Below, piece by piece: positions 1 to 8,793 of a stretch of 64,000 nt of DNA. Position numbers and translations under genes: made by a program. Below the pieces are notes generated by a model, which was not told where the DNA came from, did no database searches, and worked only from the letters and a program-made list of their open reading frames with translations. The DNA lies in the NCBI RefSeq assembly GCF_000876655.1, contig NZ_JYCN01000015.1, forward strand, positions 246,155 through 310,154, written 5' to 3'. The first letter of the stretch is position 1. Every line of letters begins with the position of its first letter. Origin of the DNA: Arthrobacter sp. SPG23. GTDB lineage: Bacteria; Actinomycetota; Actinomycetes; Actinomycetales; Micrococcaceae.

Positions 1-123
1 CGAAGAATGCAATCTGCCGGTAGATCACATGCACGAACCCGATGCGGTCCTCCTGGCCTCGGAGCGCGCGATTGGTGTGAATTGTTAGCGCGGAGAGTCG
101 TACAGCAGAACCACGGCATCCAC
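1..123 (-). pseudogene. Partial small gene, apparently frameshifted, cut by window start
   Basis: A GTG at 121-123 follows a good GGGAGA ribosome site and opens with MDAVVLLYDSPR before a TAA near 88. In the next frame the sequence continues as convincing coding text (LTIHTNRALRGQ, then RIGFVHVIYRQIAFF) to the window edge. The simplest reading is one small protein broken by a single-base frameshift near 88-92. I do not recognise the family and the C-terminus lies outside the window. It could instead be two unrelated fragments. Confidence 0.35.
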
Positions 124-408
124 TTAGTTCTCCCAAGGTGCTGCAGGAACTCTTCGAGCTAGGACACGCCCGGGAGCGCAAGGCGAGCGTACAGTCCTTT
201 CAAGCAATTTTGGCTTCGTGACTTTCGATATTGATGCTGCGCAGCCGCATCAGCCCAGAATATGTGGGCTCATGTAGTGGGGGTCTTCGGCTTTCCACCC
301 TCGAGCTCATTGGACTGTCTTACGGGAAGGTGCTGAAGGAAACTATGTGGAGTCCTAGGGGCCCATTCGTCCCCCCGACGCTGCGTGTTATGTAGTGGTG
401 AAATTCTT

Positions 409-627
409 TTAGCTTCCGTGCTCGGTGTGGGCGAGTCTCGACTTGGAGGTGTCAGAAGGACCATTGGGTGGCAGCTGGAGTTCGAGAAAGCGAATAGATA
501 ACCCTCGCTCATCGGTAACTCGAATGTCCTGGTCGTTGTCGTGCCACAGAGGGGCAAATGCTAGGAACTGCTGGAGGTCGTTGACGCTAACGCTTTCGCT
601 TAGATCGAGTACGACTGACATTGTCAT
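409..627 (-). CDS. Small hypothetical protein
   Basis: This is a 72-residue soluble acidic protein of unknown function. I chose the ATG at 625-627 over the one 15 bases upstream because a GGAAGG ribosome site sits seven bases before it. The sequence (MTMSVVLDLSESVSV, then LQQFLAFAPLWHDND and ITDERG-like text) reads as a compact folded protein without signal peptide or membrane segment. It is divergent from the XRE regulator starting near 714, and the intervening 85 bases hold a palindrome that could be a shared operator. No family is recognised. Confidence 0.55.
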   Translation of the reverse strand: MTMSVVLDLSESVSVNDLQQFLAFAPLWHDNDQDIRVTDERGLSIRFLELQLPPNGPSDTSKSRLAHTEHGS

Positions 628-700
628 AGAACGTCCTTCCATAGGTGCAACTCAAGTGATAGTGATCTCAATTGTGCTCCATGTTGCACTAGTACGACAG

Positions 701-710
701 ACAAGCTTGT
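701..710. promoter_or_regulatory. Palindrome ACAAGCTTGT, possible operator
   Basis: A perfect 10-base palindrome lies just upstream of the XRE regulator start and inside the divergent promoter region shared with the 409-627 gene. XRE regulators usually bind short palindromes next to their own gene, so autoregulation is plausible. A 10-base palindrome can also arise by chance. Confidence 0.3.
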
Positions 711-713
711 TGT

Positions 714-1076
714 TTGCTTGTGACATGGAACGTGCCCACGAGACCTACCGAGACTTCCCCAGCTCGAACCCAGCACTGGCTTGACCGCCGCAGGCAGGTG
801 GGAGCCAGAATTCGCGAGCTGCGCCTGGCACAAAACCTGAGTCAGGAAGCGCTCGGACTAGAGGCCGGTGTCGATCGGACGATGATTATTGGTATCGAAT
901 GGGGCAAGCGAACGATTGCCTACGAGCGGCTTTGGGATATCGCGGATGTTCTTGGCGTACATATTTCGGAGCTTTTCGAGACTCCCTCTGACAACGCAAG
1001 TGTCAGTCCCACCCGTCGCGGTAGTGCTGAGAGTAGCGCGCGCCTTCGCAAGTCGGCTCCACCGTCCGCAACGTAG
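714..1076 (+). CDS. XRE-family helix-turn-helix regulator
   Basis: This is a 120-residue DNA-binding protein with one classic lambda-repressor-like HTH at about residues 29-87. The signature runs VGARIRELRLAQNLSQEALG, then VDRTMIIGIEWGKR and LWDIADVLGVHISELF. The tail after residue 90 is polar and looks disordered. The start is uncertain: TTG at 714 gives the longest form and GTG at 720 is equally possible, neither with a clear ribosome site. It is divergent from a small unknown gene, the usual layout for a local repressor. It may control that neighbour and itself. Confidence 0.75.
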   Translation: MLVTWNVPTRPTETSPARTQHWLDRRRQVGARIRELRLAQNLSQEALGLEAGVDRTMIIGIEWGKRTIAYERLWDIADVLGVHISELFETPSDNASVSPTRRGSAESSARLRKSAPPSAT

Positions 1077-1205
1077 TGAGGGTCACGCCGTGGGCGGCCC
1101 GGCTTCTTGCTCTACGCGGCGAACCAGCTGCAGCCGATGTTCAGCACCGTACACCAGAGCGTTAACGGACCAACCGAATTGAGCCATCGATACTGCGCCG
1201 TGTGG

Positions 1206-1610
1206 TCAGGCCGTCTCCAGATTTCGCGGGTCAAACCAGATGCCAACCTTGGAGTATTCGGGTGGTGTTCTTGCCTTGACCCTGGTTACCCACGCCTTCG
1301 AGGGTGAAGGCAGGGCAGTGGCCACCCAATCTTGTTCGAGCTTCTTCGGGTTGGTCCACGCGGGTCTGTCAATGAGCAGGTGCTCGCATTCGATACCTAC
1401 TGCGACTGCAAGTAAGGTGTCCCATTCTATGGATCCTGTACTGCCTGGGGGCTGCAGAAAGTCCTCGTATCTGCACCCAGGAAGGCTTCGAAAATGAGAT
1501 ATCGCCATTGCCAAAATGCGAAGGGCGAAGTCTTGATCGCCGCGTTTGAGTTCCTCGCCGATCTCCGTGGCAGCAACTCGGGCGGTTAAGCCCCTGTGCC
1601 CAGACTTCAT
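1206..1610 (-). CDS. Hypothetical soluble protein, possibly leaderless
   Basis: This 134-residue protein begins with a helical region (TARVAATEIGEELKRGDQDF, then ALRILAMAISHFR) followed by a more variable middle (LLAVAVGIECEHLLIDRP) and a basic C-terminus. Proteins with this helical opening are often found next to nucleotidyltransferase-type toxins, but no such partner is visible, so I assign no function. There is no ribosome site. Instead TAGCAT lies six bases before the ATG, the spacing expected for a -10 box driving a leaderless mRNA. Confidence 0.6.
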   Translation of the reverse strand: MKSGHRGLTARVAATEIGEELKRGDQDFALRILAMAISHFRSLPGCRYEDFLQPPGSTGSIEWDTLLAVAVGIECEHLLIDRPAWTNPKKLEQDWVATALPSPSKAWVTRVKARTPPEYSKVGIWFDPRNLETA

Positions 1611-1836
1611 GAAGTCATGCTAATGCAGCTTGGCCAAGGCGTAGTCGACCCACGACCGAACAACGTTCTAGCCCGAAGCTATGACTGTGTGCACTCTTGA
1701 TTCGTAATAAGGCTCGAATTTGTCGGCTGAGTTGGTGAACATTGCTAAACCGAAACAAATGCCCGGTATACCCGATGACACGCCATGACGACATATGATT
1801 CTCCATGCATCATCCGCTTTTCTATTGGGGGAATCC

Positions 1837-2286
1837 TTGAAGAAGTTCACCGTCTCTCTGGCTCTCGCTGCCATTCTGGCCCTGACCGCTTGCGGCGGGG
1901 CTGCCAACACCACGGCAAATGCTGGCAGCTCCAACTCGCCTCAGGAGGCTCCGAAGGCTCCTGACCTGGCCGGCGCCTGGAAGCAGGGCAACCCAACCAG
2001 CGATAAGTCGTTCCAGCAAGCCACCATCACAGCCGACAAGATGACCATCGAGTGGGTTTCCGACGGTGGCAATACGACGTCGATTTATTGGGTTGGATCT
2101 TTTACGGGGCCGACCAGCGCCAGCGAGCCCTACACTTGGACGTCACAGCGTGATGTTGAGGCCACCAAGTCGGCACTCCTTGCGTCTAGTGACGCGACTA
2201 AGGAGTTCAGATATGAGGGCGGCCTCATTAGCTACAAGGTGAGTGCACTTGGAACCACCACGACCGTGAATCTCAAGAAGAATTGA
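1837..2286 (+). CDS. Small secreted lipoprotein
   Basis: The protein has a type II signal peptide (LKKFTVSLALAAILALTAC) with the lipobox LTAC, so it should be diacylated and anchored outside the membrane. I chose the TTG at 1837 because GGGGGA at 1827-1832 sits directly upstream and the signal peptide starts there; an upstream ATG at 1795 would add a poor leader. After a Ser/Ala/Pro linker, a domain of about 110 residues opens with PDLAGAWKQ and is rich in Thr, Ser and aromatic residues, resembling small beta-barrel lipoproteins. The ligand is unknown. It heads a stretch of four lipoprotein genes in the same direction. Confidence 0.8.
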   Translation: MKKFTVSLALAAILALTACGGAANTTANAGSSNSPQEAPKAPDLAGAWKQGNPTSDKSFQQATITADKMTIEWVSDGGNTTSIYWVGSFTGPTSASEPYTWTSQRDVEATKSALLASSDATKEFRYEGGLISYKVSALGTTTTVNLKKN

Positions 2287-2618
2287 TGCTGGCAGACATA
2301 TCGTTCTGAAGCCTGTAATACGGGCGCCCCGCATTACCGTGGATACTTCTGCGGCCACCGCCGAAAGCGCTTTGGAAGAAGGGACGCGCGGATCGCCCAA
2401 TCCGGCACCGCTTGGCTGCATCGGTGCTCCGAGAGCTGCCCTTGGTCCAACGCATGGAGCGGTGGTCGGAGGCGTGCGATACCCTCCAAAAGATCTTTCA
2501 ACCCCCCCCAGTGGCAAGATAACCTTTTCAAATTGCTGCCGCCACCGGGGATGGGCCAATCTATTAAGCCGCCGTCGACTCGCACCCGATGGTGGCATTA
2601 CTGCACAAATGGGGACAG
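2287..2618. other. Intergenic stretch without a supported gene
   Basis: These 332 bases separate two lipoprotein genes. Open frames exist on both strands but are low-complexity or Arg/Pro-rich and have no ribosome site. I see no clear terminator. It presumably carries the promoter of the next gene. Confidence 0.5.
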
Positions 2619-3647
2619 ATGAAATACCCAATTGCGGCTGCCGTGGCAGCTGTTCTACTTGCCGCGCTAACCGCCTGCGGCCCCGCGGCAACACCAGCCG
2701 CGAATACGTCGGCAACTGCCACGACCAAACCCACACCTACGGCGGCGCCCACGCCGTCACCCACACGGACCTCTACAAAGATCCCGGACGTATCCGGCCT
2801 GGCAGCGTCCCAAGCCAGCATCAAGCTCACCGACCTGGGCTTCCGAACCATGTATGTCGATAAGGACGGAAAGCCTTGGGGCAGGGCGTACCCCAGCAAG
2901 GACGTTGTGATCCTGGGAACAAACCCGGCGGCGAACTCATACAGCGGCGACGAAGTGGTCAAGCTGATTACGAGCGTGACTGAGGAAGAGCAAAAGGCTG
3001 GGGTCACGAGGTCCGCCGAGCAGGCCAAGCTCGCCAACAGGTACACCTACACCTGCGGCATCAGTATCAGTGCGACATCCAAGAGCACTGACTTCAAGTC
3101 TTACAAGGACGTGTGGAAGAGCAAGTTCTACGAGAGCTCGGACCGCTGCCTGCTCTACATCGACGGGGAAGTGGCATCCGACCATCCTTTGCTGTCCAAG
3201 GACGAGGAGGCCATCGTGGACATCGTCGCCAACAACGGCGGGGATGCAAGCCTGCGGGGCTACGCATTTGCAGACGTTTTCGCGCTCTGCGCACAGAACA
3301 AGCCCGGCTACGCCGACGAGCTACCCGCGAAGCCCCAGTGGAAGAAAGCCGAAGCCAAAGCCGCCCTAGCCCTTTGCCCCGACGCTCCACATGCCGCAGT
3401 CCTGCAGGAAGTAGTCGACTCGGTGAAGATCAGCGATGGCAACAAAATTGTTGGTAAGGATATGGATCCCGGCACCTGGAAAACAAAACCCGCGGTCAAG
3501 GACTGCTACTGGTCTCGCAATACCGGTGGAGGGGACATCATCGCCAACGACTTCGTGGGCTTCGCCCCGGATGGGGTGGCCGTGACTGTTCACGCCGGAG
3601 AAGGCTTCGAGTCTGAGCGCTGCGGCGTCTGGACCAAGATAGGGTGA
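2619..3647 (+). CDS. PASTA-domain lipoprotein, paralog A
   Basis: This secreted lipoprotein of 342 residues starts MKYPIAAAVAAVLLAALTAC, a signal peptide ending in an LTAC lipobox. A Thr/Pro linker follows, then a single PASTA-like domain (IPDVSGLAASQASIKLTDLG) that in this superfamily binds cell-wall muropeptides. A Cys-containing middle domain leads into a C-terminal beta domain with GKDMDPGTWKTKP, DCYWSRNTGGG and FAPDGVAVTV. About six Cys are conserved with the two downstream paralogs, suggesting disulfides. The ATG at 2619 is preferred because GGGGA precedes it and the signal peptide begins there. A cell-wall sensing or binding role is inference. Confidence 0.85.
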   Translation: MKYPIAAAVAAVLLAALTACGPAATPAANTSATATTKPTPTAAPTPSPTRTSTKIPDVSGLAASQASIKLTDLGFRTMYVDKDGKPWGRAYPSKDVVILGTNPAANSYSGDEVVKLITSVTEEEQKAGVTRSAEQAKLANRYTYTCGISISATSKSTDFKSYKDVWKSKFYESSDRCLLYIDGEVASDHPLLSKDEEAIVDIVANNGGDASLRGYAFADVFALCAQNKPGYADELPAKPQWKKAEAKAALALCPDAPHAAVLQEVVDSVKISDGNKIVGKDMDPGTWKTKPAVKDCYWSRNTGGGDIIANDFVGFAPDGVAVTVHAGEGFESERCGVWTKIG

Positions 3648-3684
3648 CCACATCCGCCTGGGCCCCGTCAAAGGCTCAGGCGAC

Positions 3685-3713
3685 CTGGGGGCCGCAATGG
3701 CTGCGGGCCCCAG
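3685..3713 (+). terminator. GC-rich hairpin between PASTA paralogs A and B
   Basis: The arms CTGGGG-G-CCGCA and TGCGG-G-CCCCAG pair over eleven bases with one G-G mismatch and a five-base loop. No clear U-tract follows, so it may be a weak terminator or a processing or stability element rather than a strong intrinsic terminator. Confidence 0.4.
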
Positions 3714-3735
3714 CAAAAGCAGAAAGTTGGGGGAC

Positions 3736-4731
3736 ATGAAAGCACGCATCCCTGCCGCGCTGGCGGCAATTCTCATCCTGAGCCTCACGGCCTGCGGAAC
3801 CAGCAACCCATCCGCATCAGCTGAAACACCGTCAGCGTCCGCCTCGCCCAGCGCCAAGCCTCCCAAGGTTGTCCCTGACCTCGCTGGGAAGCCCTACCCG
3901 GAGGCGAGTAAGGCTTTGACGGGCATGGGTTTCCGGACGACGATCCCTGTCGGCCCTGACGGGAAAAAGTGGGTGACGCTCAATCCCGGGAACGACGTCC
4001 TCGCGGTCTCTTCGGATCCTGGCGCTGGGGTTTCCACGTCGGAGGAGTCGGTTCGCATCACCGTGAACAGGAACGAAGAGGATCAGCGCGCCAAGAACAT
4101 TCTGGCCAATGAGGAGACGATGCTGAAGTCTCGGTACACGTACCAGTGCCCGGCCTACGACTCCAAAGCCCCCACGCTGCGTTCCTACCAGGAAGTGTGG
4201 GCGAGCAAGTACTACACCGGATCCACCACATGCTCGGTAGCCATCGATGGGAAACACCCGAGCACCAGGCAGCCCCTCTTCGCTAAGGAACAAGCGCTCA
4301 TCGACCTCATAGCTTCCAAGGGCGGGGACGTGAGCTTACCAACCGCGACCATCGGGGCGGTCATGCTCATGTGCGCGAAGATCGCCCCGGACTTCGCTGA
4401 CGAGTTCGTCGCCCGCATGGACTGGCGGCGCGCGGAGATCGAAGGTGCCCTCTCGGTGTGCCCGGACGCCCCGCATGCCGGTGTCCTGAGGGAGGCGCTG
4501 ACGGCTGTGAAGGTCTTCGACGGCACCAAGGTTGTCGGCAAGGACATGGAGCCTGGCACGTACAAAACAAAGCCCGGCATCAAAGACTGCTACTGGGCCC
4601 GAACCAATGGCGGGGGTGGCATCATCGCCAACGACTTCGTCAGCTTCGCCCCGGACGGCGCCACCGTCACCGTGTACCCCGGGGAGGGCTTCCAGTCCGA
4701 ACGCTGCGACGTTTGGACGAAGATCGGGTAG
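3736..4731 (+). CDS. PASTA-domain lipoprotein, paralog B
   Basis: This 331-residue lipoprotein has the same architecture as its upstream neighbour: signal peptide MKARIPAALAAILILSLTAC, Ser/Ala/Pro linker, PASTA-like segment (VPDLAGKPYPEASKALTGMG), middle Cys domain, and a C-terminal domain with GKDMEPGTYKTKPGI and DCYWARTNGGG. Start choice rests on the TTGGGGGACATGA context, nearly identical to the context of paralog C. The three genes clearly arose by tandem duplication, but identity looks modest, so the event is not recent. Expected location is the outer face of the membrane, contacting peptidoglycan. Confidence 0.85.
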   Translation: MKARIPAALAAILILSLTACGTSNPSASAETPSASASPSAKPPKVVPDLAGKPYPEASKALTGMGFRTTIPVGPDGKKWVTLNPGNDVLAVSSDPGAGVSTSEESVRITVNRNEEDQRAKNILANEETMLKSRYTYQCPAYDSKAPTLRSYQEVWASKYYTGSTTCSVAIDGKHPSTRQPLFAKEQALIDLIASKGGDVSLPTATIGAVMLMCAKIAPDFADEFVARMDWRRAEIEGALSVCPDAPHAGVLREALTAVKVFDGTKVVGKDMEPGTYKTKPGIKDCYWARTNGGGGIIANDFVSFAPDGATVTVYPGEGFQSERCDVWTKIG

Positions 4732-4844
4732 CTGCCTCACACCCGACTGCCCGCGGCCCGGCCGCTAGGGTTGTGCCATCACCAACGAACCTGCCCTGCC
4801 CGGGCCTGAAATCATCACCGCACCTGAACAGAAAACTGGGGGAC

Positions 4845-5858
4845 ATGAAGCTCCGAATCCCTGCCCTTGCGGCAATCCTGGCCATCGCACTCACCGGATG
4901 CGGGGGAGGTGAAAAGCAGTCATCAACACCGACCAAGACGGCTACTGCATCAGCATCCGCAAAGCAGCGGGCCATCGTCCCTGACCTTGTCGGCAAAACG
5001 GCCCTGCAGGCCAAGTCCCACCTCAATCAGCTCAGCTACTACCCCCGCTTCATCGGCCCTGACGGGAAGAGCTGGTCCGGCGCGACGGAGATCGACGACA
5101 CGGTTCTGATCGTCTCCACCCAACCGGCGGCAGGCGGCTTCTCCGGAAACGACGTAGTGGACGTCAAGGTCAACACCAACGAGGCGGAGTTCCTGGCGGG
5201 CGCCAAGGAGCGCGCCGCGGCCAAGGAAACCGCGGACGCGGAAGCGAACATCGCCACGCGCTACAAGTACAGCTGCGGCGGGTACCCCAGCCATGAATAC
5301 AAGAACTACAAGGAAGTCTGGGGAGGCGGCCAATACAAAGACGGAGGAGCGGCCTGCACCGTGAGGGTCGTTGGCGCCATTACATCGAAATCCGATCTGC
5401 TGCCCACCGAACAGAAACTTGTGGACGTTGTGACCTCCAAAGGCGGAGAGGTCAAGGACCCCGGGGACACGATCACGAGGATCATGGGTCTCTGCGCGAA
5501 AGTCGACAACACGTGGGGTGCCACGTACATGGATAAACCCACAACGCCGGTATCGAGGGCGGAAGCGGCCGCGGCTCTCACAGTATGCCCTGACGCCCCG
5601 CACGCCGCGGACCTGCAAAGCACCGTCAACTCACCGAGGATCGTAGACGGGGCCTTCGTTGTGGGCCAGACCATGGAACCCGGCACCTGGAAGACCAAGC
5701 CCGGCGTCAAGCTCTGCTACTGGTCCCGGAACACGGGCGGCGGAGCCATCATCGCAAACGACATCATTGACTTCGCCCCAGACGGTGTGACCGTCACTGT
5801 CTACCCGGGAGAAGGGTTCAAGTCCAGCAGCTGTGGTACTTGGTCGAGGGTTGGCTAA
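4845..5858 (+). CDS. PASTA-domain lipoprotein, paralog C
   Basis: The third tandem copy has 337 residues: signal peptide MKLRIPALAAILAIALTGC, a short Ser/Thr linker, a PASTA-like segment (VPDLVGKTALQAKSHLNQL), a middle domain with Ala/Glu-rich helix, and the C-terminal domain with VGQTMEPGTWKTKPGVK and LCYWSRNTGGG. The frame is open far upstream into paralog B, but the ATG at 4845 follows GGGGGAC and starts the signal peptide, so it is the real start. It is the most divergent copy in the middle domain. Function is inferred only from the PASTA family. Confidence 0.85.
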   Translation: MKLRIPALAAILAIALTGCGGGEKQSSTPTKTATASASAKQRAIVPDLVGKTALQAKSHLNQLSYYPRFIGPDGKSWSGATEIDDTVLIVSTQPAAGGFSGNDVVDVKVNTNEAEFLAGAKERAAAKETADAEANIATRYKYSCGGYPSHEYKNYKEVWGGGQYKDGGAACTVRVVGAITSKSDLLPTEQKLVDVVTSKGGEVKDPGDTITRIMGLCAKVDNTWGATYMDKPTTPVSRAEAAAALTVCPDAPHAADLQSTVNSPRIVDGAFVVGQTMEPGTWKTKPGVKLCYWSRNTGGGAIIANDIIDFAPDGVTVTVYPGEGFKSSSCGTWSRVG

Positions 5859-6212
5859 ACACCCCTTGGTACTCACTAGGAGTGGGCAGCAAAGGACTCC
5901 GACCTCGGATGAAGTGCCTATCAGCCGCCTCACGACGAAGTTCTGCCGTGTCGGTGTGACATGAGTATTGAGTTTTAGGATGTTTTAGGGTCTTTAGGAT
6001 TTGGAATGTGAGTCAGCTTCTTGTCAGTTTGGTCTTCCAGGCGGCCTCGTTTTCTACAGCCTGACGCGTCCACGCAAACTAGCCGTGCCGTGCCTGCTGA
6101 GTCCCAAGTGCGCTTTGAAAATGCATTGCCTTTTGGCACTAAGTTAAGCTCATGAAAATGGGGGTAGGCCGCTTCGACTTGACTTTTCTATTGGCTTCGT
6201 GCATGAGCACGA
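5859..6212. other. Intergenic region before the helicase cassette
   Basis: This stretch of 354 bases has no supported gene. It is locally less GC-rich than the genes, and at 5970-6005 it contains loosely repeated TTTTAGG/TTTAGGA motifs. It should carry the promoter of the three-gene cassette that follows. I see no clear operator palindrome or terminator with a U-tract. Confidence 0.45.
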
Positions 6213-8759
6213 ATGATCGTGAAAGCGGTACAGATGGTGATCCGTTGGGACGAAATCAACCCTAACAAGGGCGCTAAACTCACTCGGCCGAGGGAGATTT
6301 ATGCTTCGCTACAGGGACGAAAATGGGCTCGCCTGCGTCCGGAGCAAAATGAAGTTCTAGAAGAGTGGTACCGGCGGCGGCAGGAGTCCGACCTCGTGCT
6401 CAAGCAGAATACTGGTGGCGGCAAGACGCTCACGGGACTTCTTATAGCACAGTCAAGCTTGCATGAGGGTGTCGGGCCTGCGGTTTTCCTCGTACCCGAC
6501 AGTTTCCTCATTCAACAGGTGGTCGATGAGGCGCATGAAGCGCAAATTCCCGTGACCGTCGACGTGGATGCGGAGGACTTCCGGTCATCTCGTTCGATTC
6601 TCATAACCACCTTTCATAAGTTGTTGAACGGCCGAAGTGCCTTTGGCGTGCGAGGCGTCAAAAGGGTGCGTCCACTCGGAACAGTCGTCGTGGATGACGC
6701 ACATGCAGCTTTAGCGGCCACGAACGGTCTTTTTGCTGCCGTAATCCCATCCTCAGTACCCGCCTTCACCAAGCTCCTTAAGTTGTTTGCATCGGAGCTT
6801 CGCCAGCAAAGCCCCAAGGCTTTTTCTGAGATCGAAGCAGGGGAGCATGGCGCACCCATCCGTGTTCCCCCTAAAGCTGTGGCGGACAGAGCCGATGAAG
6901 TTATGAGCATAGTCAGGCCGTATGCGAGCGATGACAGCATCAAGTCTTTGTACTTCTCGTGGCCATTTGTTGCGGACTCATTGAAGCTTGCAACCATCAC
7001 TTTCACTTCCGGTGGTGTCGAGATCAAAACTCCTTGTCCTGAGGTTGCAATGATTCCTGCCTTTCGGCAGGCCAAACGCCGCATATACCTCACGGCCACG
7101 CTTGAGGACGAAGGGGTGCTGGTAACGGAGCTTGACGCAGATCCGGATGCCGTCAGGAAACCCATCACACCAAATCAGGCATCTGACTTGGGTGATCGAC
7201 TAATCCTGGCTCCGCTTTCCATCAACCCGAGGCTTGACAGTAGCGCAATAACCAAACTGGCACGCGATTTCGCTGACGGGGATCGTGACGGAGACGGACG
7301 GCCCGAGTCCGTCCCCGTCAACGTCGTGGTTCTTGTCCCTGGAGACTACGCCGCTGAGCGCTGGCGCTTGGTAGCCGATGCAACGCTCCATGTGGGTGAC
7401 ATGAGGCCCGTGATTGAGCGCATGAAGAACGGTGAGCACATTGGCCTGGTTGTTCTCGTGAATAAGTACGACGGAGTTGATCTTCCCGGAGACGCTTGCC
7501 GTTTATTGATAATCGATGGAATTCCCACCCCTTTGACGCCGCATGAGCAGCGAGCGTCGGCAGCCCTCACGGGATCGGCATCGTTCAAAGCTCGCGAAGT
7601 ACAACGTATAGAGCAGGGAATGGGGCGGGGAATTAGAGATGTCAGCGATTATTGTGCTGTTCTTGTCCTTACCAGTGACGCCGCCCTGACTCTTCTGGAT
7701 GCCCAGTCGCGTCAGTTTTACTCCCCGGCAACCCGAGCCCAGATAGAACTCAGTCTTCAGATCGCGGAACAGATTGAAGGTGAAGGAGCCAGCGTGATCG
7801 CCGAGCTGCTTGACACATTCCTGGAGCGCGCGACTCAATGGGTGAGTAAGAGCTTGGAAGCAACTGCCGACGTCACCTACGACAACTGGGGCACGGTTAC
7901 GACCCTGGCCGAGGGGCGCCGCAAAGCCTTCAACCTTGCTATGGCTGGTGATGCTGACAGCGCCGTTCAGGTCCTACGGAAAGCAATTGACTCGGTCACT
8001 GACCCGTTGGTCAAAGGTTGGTACCTTGAAGAACTAGCCACTTACGAGCATTTAGTGAACCCTATGTCCGCGCAAAAAACGCAGGCCGCGGCGAGAAAAC
8101 TTAATTCGGCAGTACTAAAACCTGCCGTATCTCCACCACGGAAAAAACTTTCAGGGCACATGGCTCAGGGTAGAGCGGCGGCAGAGTACCTGGGAAATCT
8201 GTACCACGACGCCCGCAACATGGAACTTGCAGTGGCGTCTCTGTTTGACAACATTGCGTGGGGGGTCGAGCAGGGTGCTGACCTTGCTGAGGAGCAGATG
8301 CGACTCCTGGGGCTTCACCTCGGATTCGGTTCGATCCGTCCTGAGAAGGAAAACCGAGACGGTGGACCGGACAACTTGTGGGCTCTCGCTCCAAACAATT
8401 ACGCAGTTATTGAGCTGAAAACAGACGTGTCGCGTAGCAATCCGTTGATCATCAAGAGTGAAGCTGCGCAGCTTGTTCACTCTGTGGTTTGGTTCGGTAA
8501 ACAGTACCCGGATTCGGGACAGCCAACACCTGTTCTAGTGCACCCGTCAGACACCTTGGACTTTGAGGCAAAGGTCCCTCTGGGGACTCGAGTGATCACT
8601 AAAACCAACCTTCTGGACTTGAGGGTAGATGTTGAGGCATTCATAAGTGAACTGGCCTCTGCAGCCTCATGGGCTGACGCTACAGCGGTCGCGAGCCAGT
8701 TGGAGCGCAACCAACTGACCGCAGCCCACGTAATCCACCGGCACAGCAGCAAACTTTGA
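6213..8759 (+). CDS. SF2 DEAD/DEAH-type helicase with C-terminal PD-(D/E)XK-like domain
   Basis: This is an 848-residue ATP-driven nucleic-acid translocase. Motif I is NTGGGKT at 66-72, motif II is DDAH at 161-164 and motif VI is EQGMGRGIRD in the second RecA-like lobe, placing it in helicase superfamily 2. The C-terminus has GPDNLWALAPN followed by YAVIELKT: Asp720, Glu734 and Lys736 match a PD-(D/E)XK nuclease core, so DNA cleavage is plausible. The start is uncertain (ATG 6213 or ATG 6234; no good ribosome site). It leads a three-gene set with a DUF6414-like protein 34 bases downstream and an AAA+ ATPase. A defence role is inference from gene content and the neighbouring recombinases. Confidence 0.8.
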   Translation: MIVKAVQMVIRWDEINPNKGAKLTRPREIYASLQGRKWARLRPEQNEVLEEWYRRRQESDLVLKQNTGGGKTLTGLLIAQSSLHEGVGPAVFLVPDSFLIQQVVDEAHEAQIPVTVDVDAEDFRSSRSILITTFHKLLNGRSAFGVRGVKRVRPLGTVVVDDAHAALAATNGLFAAVIPSSVPAFTKLLKLFASELRQQSPKAFSEIEAGEHGAPIRVPPKAVADRADEVMSIVRPYASDDSIKSLYFSWPFVADSLKLATITFTSGGVEIKTPCPEVAMIPAFRQAKRRIYLTATLEDEGVLVTELDADPDAVRKPITPNQASDLGDRLILAPLSINPRLDSSAITKLARDFADGDRDGDGRPESVPVNVVVLVPGDYAAERWRLVADATLHVGDMRPVIERMKNGEHIGLVVLVNKYDGVDLPGDACRLLIIDGIPTPLTPHEQRASAALTGSASFKAREVQRIEQGMGRGIRDVSDYCAVLVLTSDAALTLLDAQSRQFYSPATRAQIELSLQIAEQIEGEGASVIAELLDTFLERATQWVSKSLEATADVTYDNWGTVTTLAEGRRKAFNLAMAGDADSAVQVLRKAIDSVTDPLVKGWYLEELATYEHLVNPMSAQKTQAAARKLNSAVLKPAVSPPRKKLSGHMAQGRAAAEYLGNLYHDARNMELAVASLFDNIAWGVEQGADLAEEQMRLLGLHLGFGSIRPEKENRDGGPDNLWALAPNNYAVIELKTDVSRSNPLIIKSEAAQLVHSVVWFGKQYPDSGQPTPVLVHPSDTLDFEAKVPLGTRVITKTNLLDLRVDVEAFISELASAASWADATAVASQLERNQLTAAHVIHRHSSKL

Positions 8760-8793
8760 CGGCAATGAACACGGCGCGAGCGAAGGGGACCTT

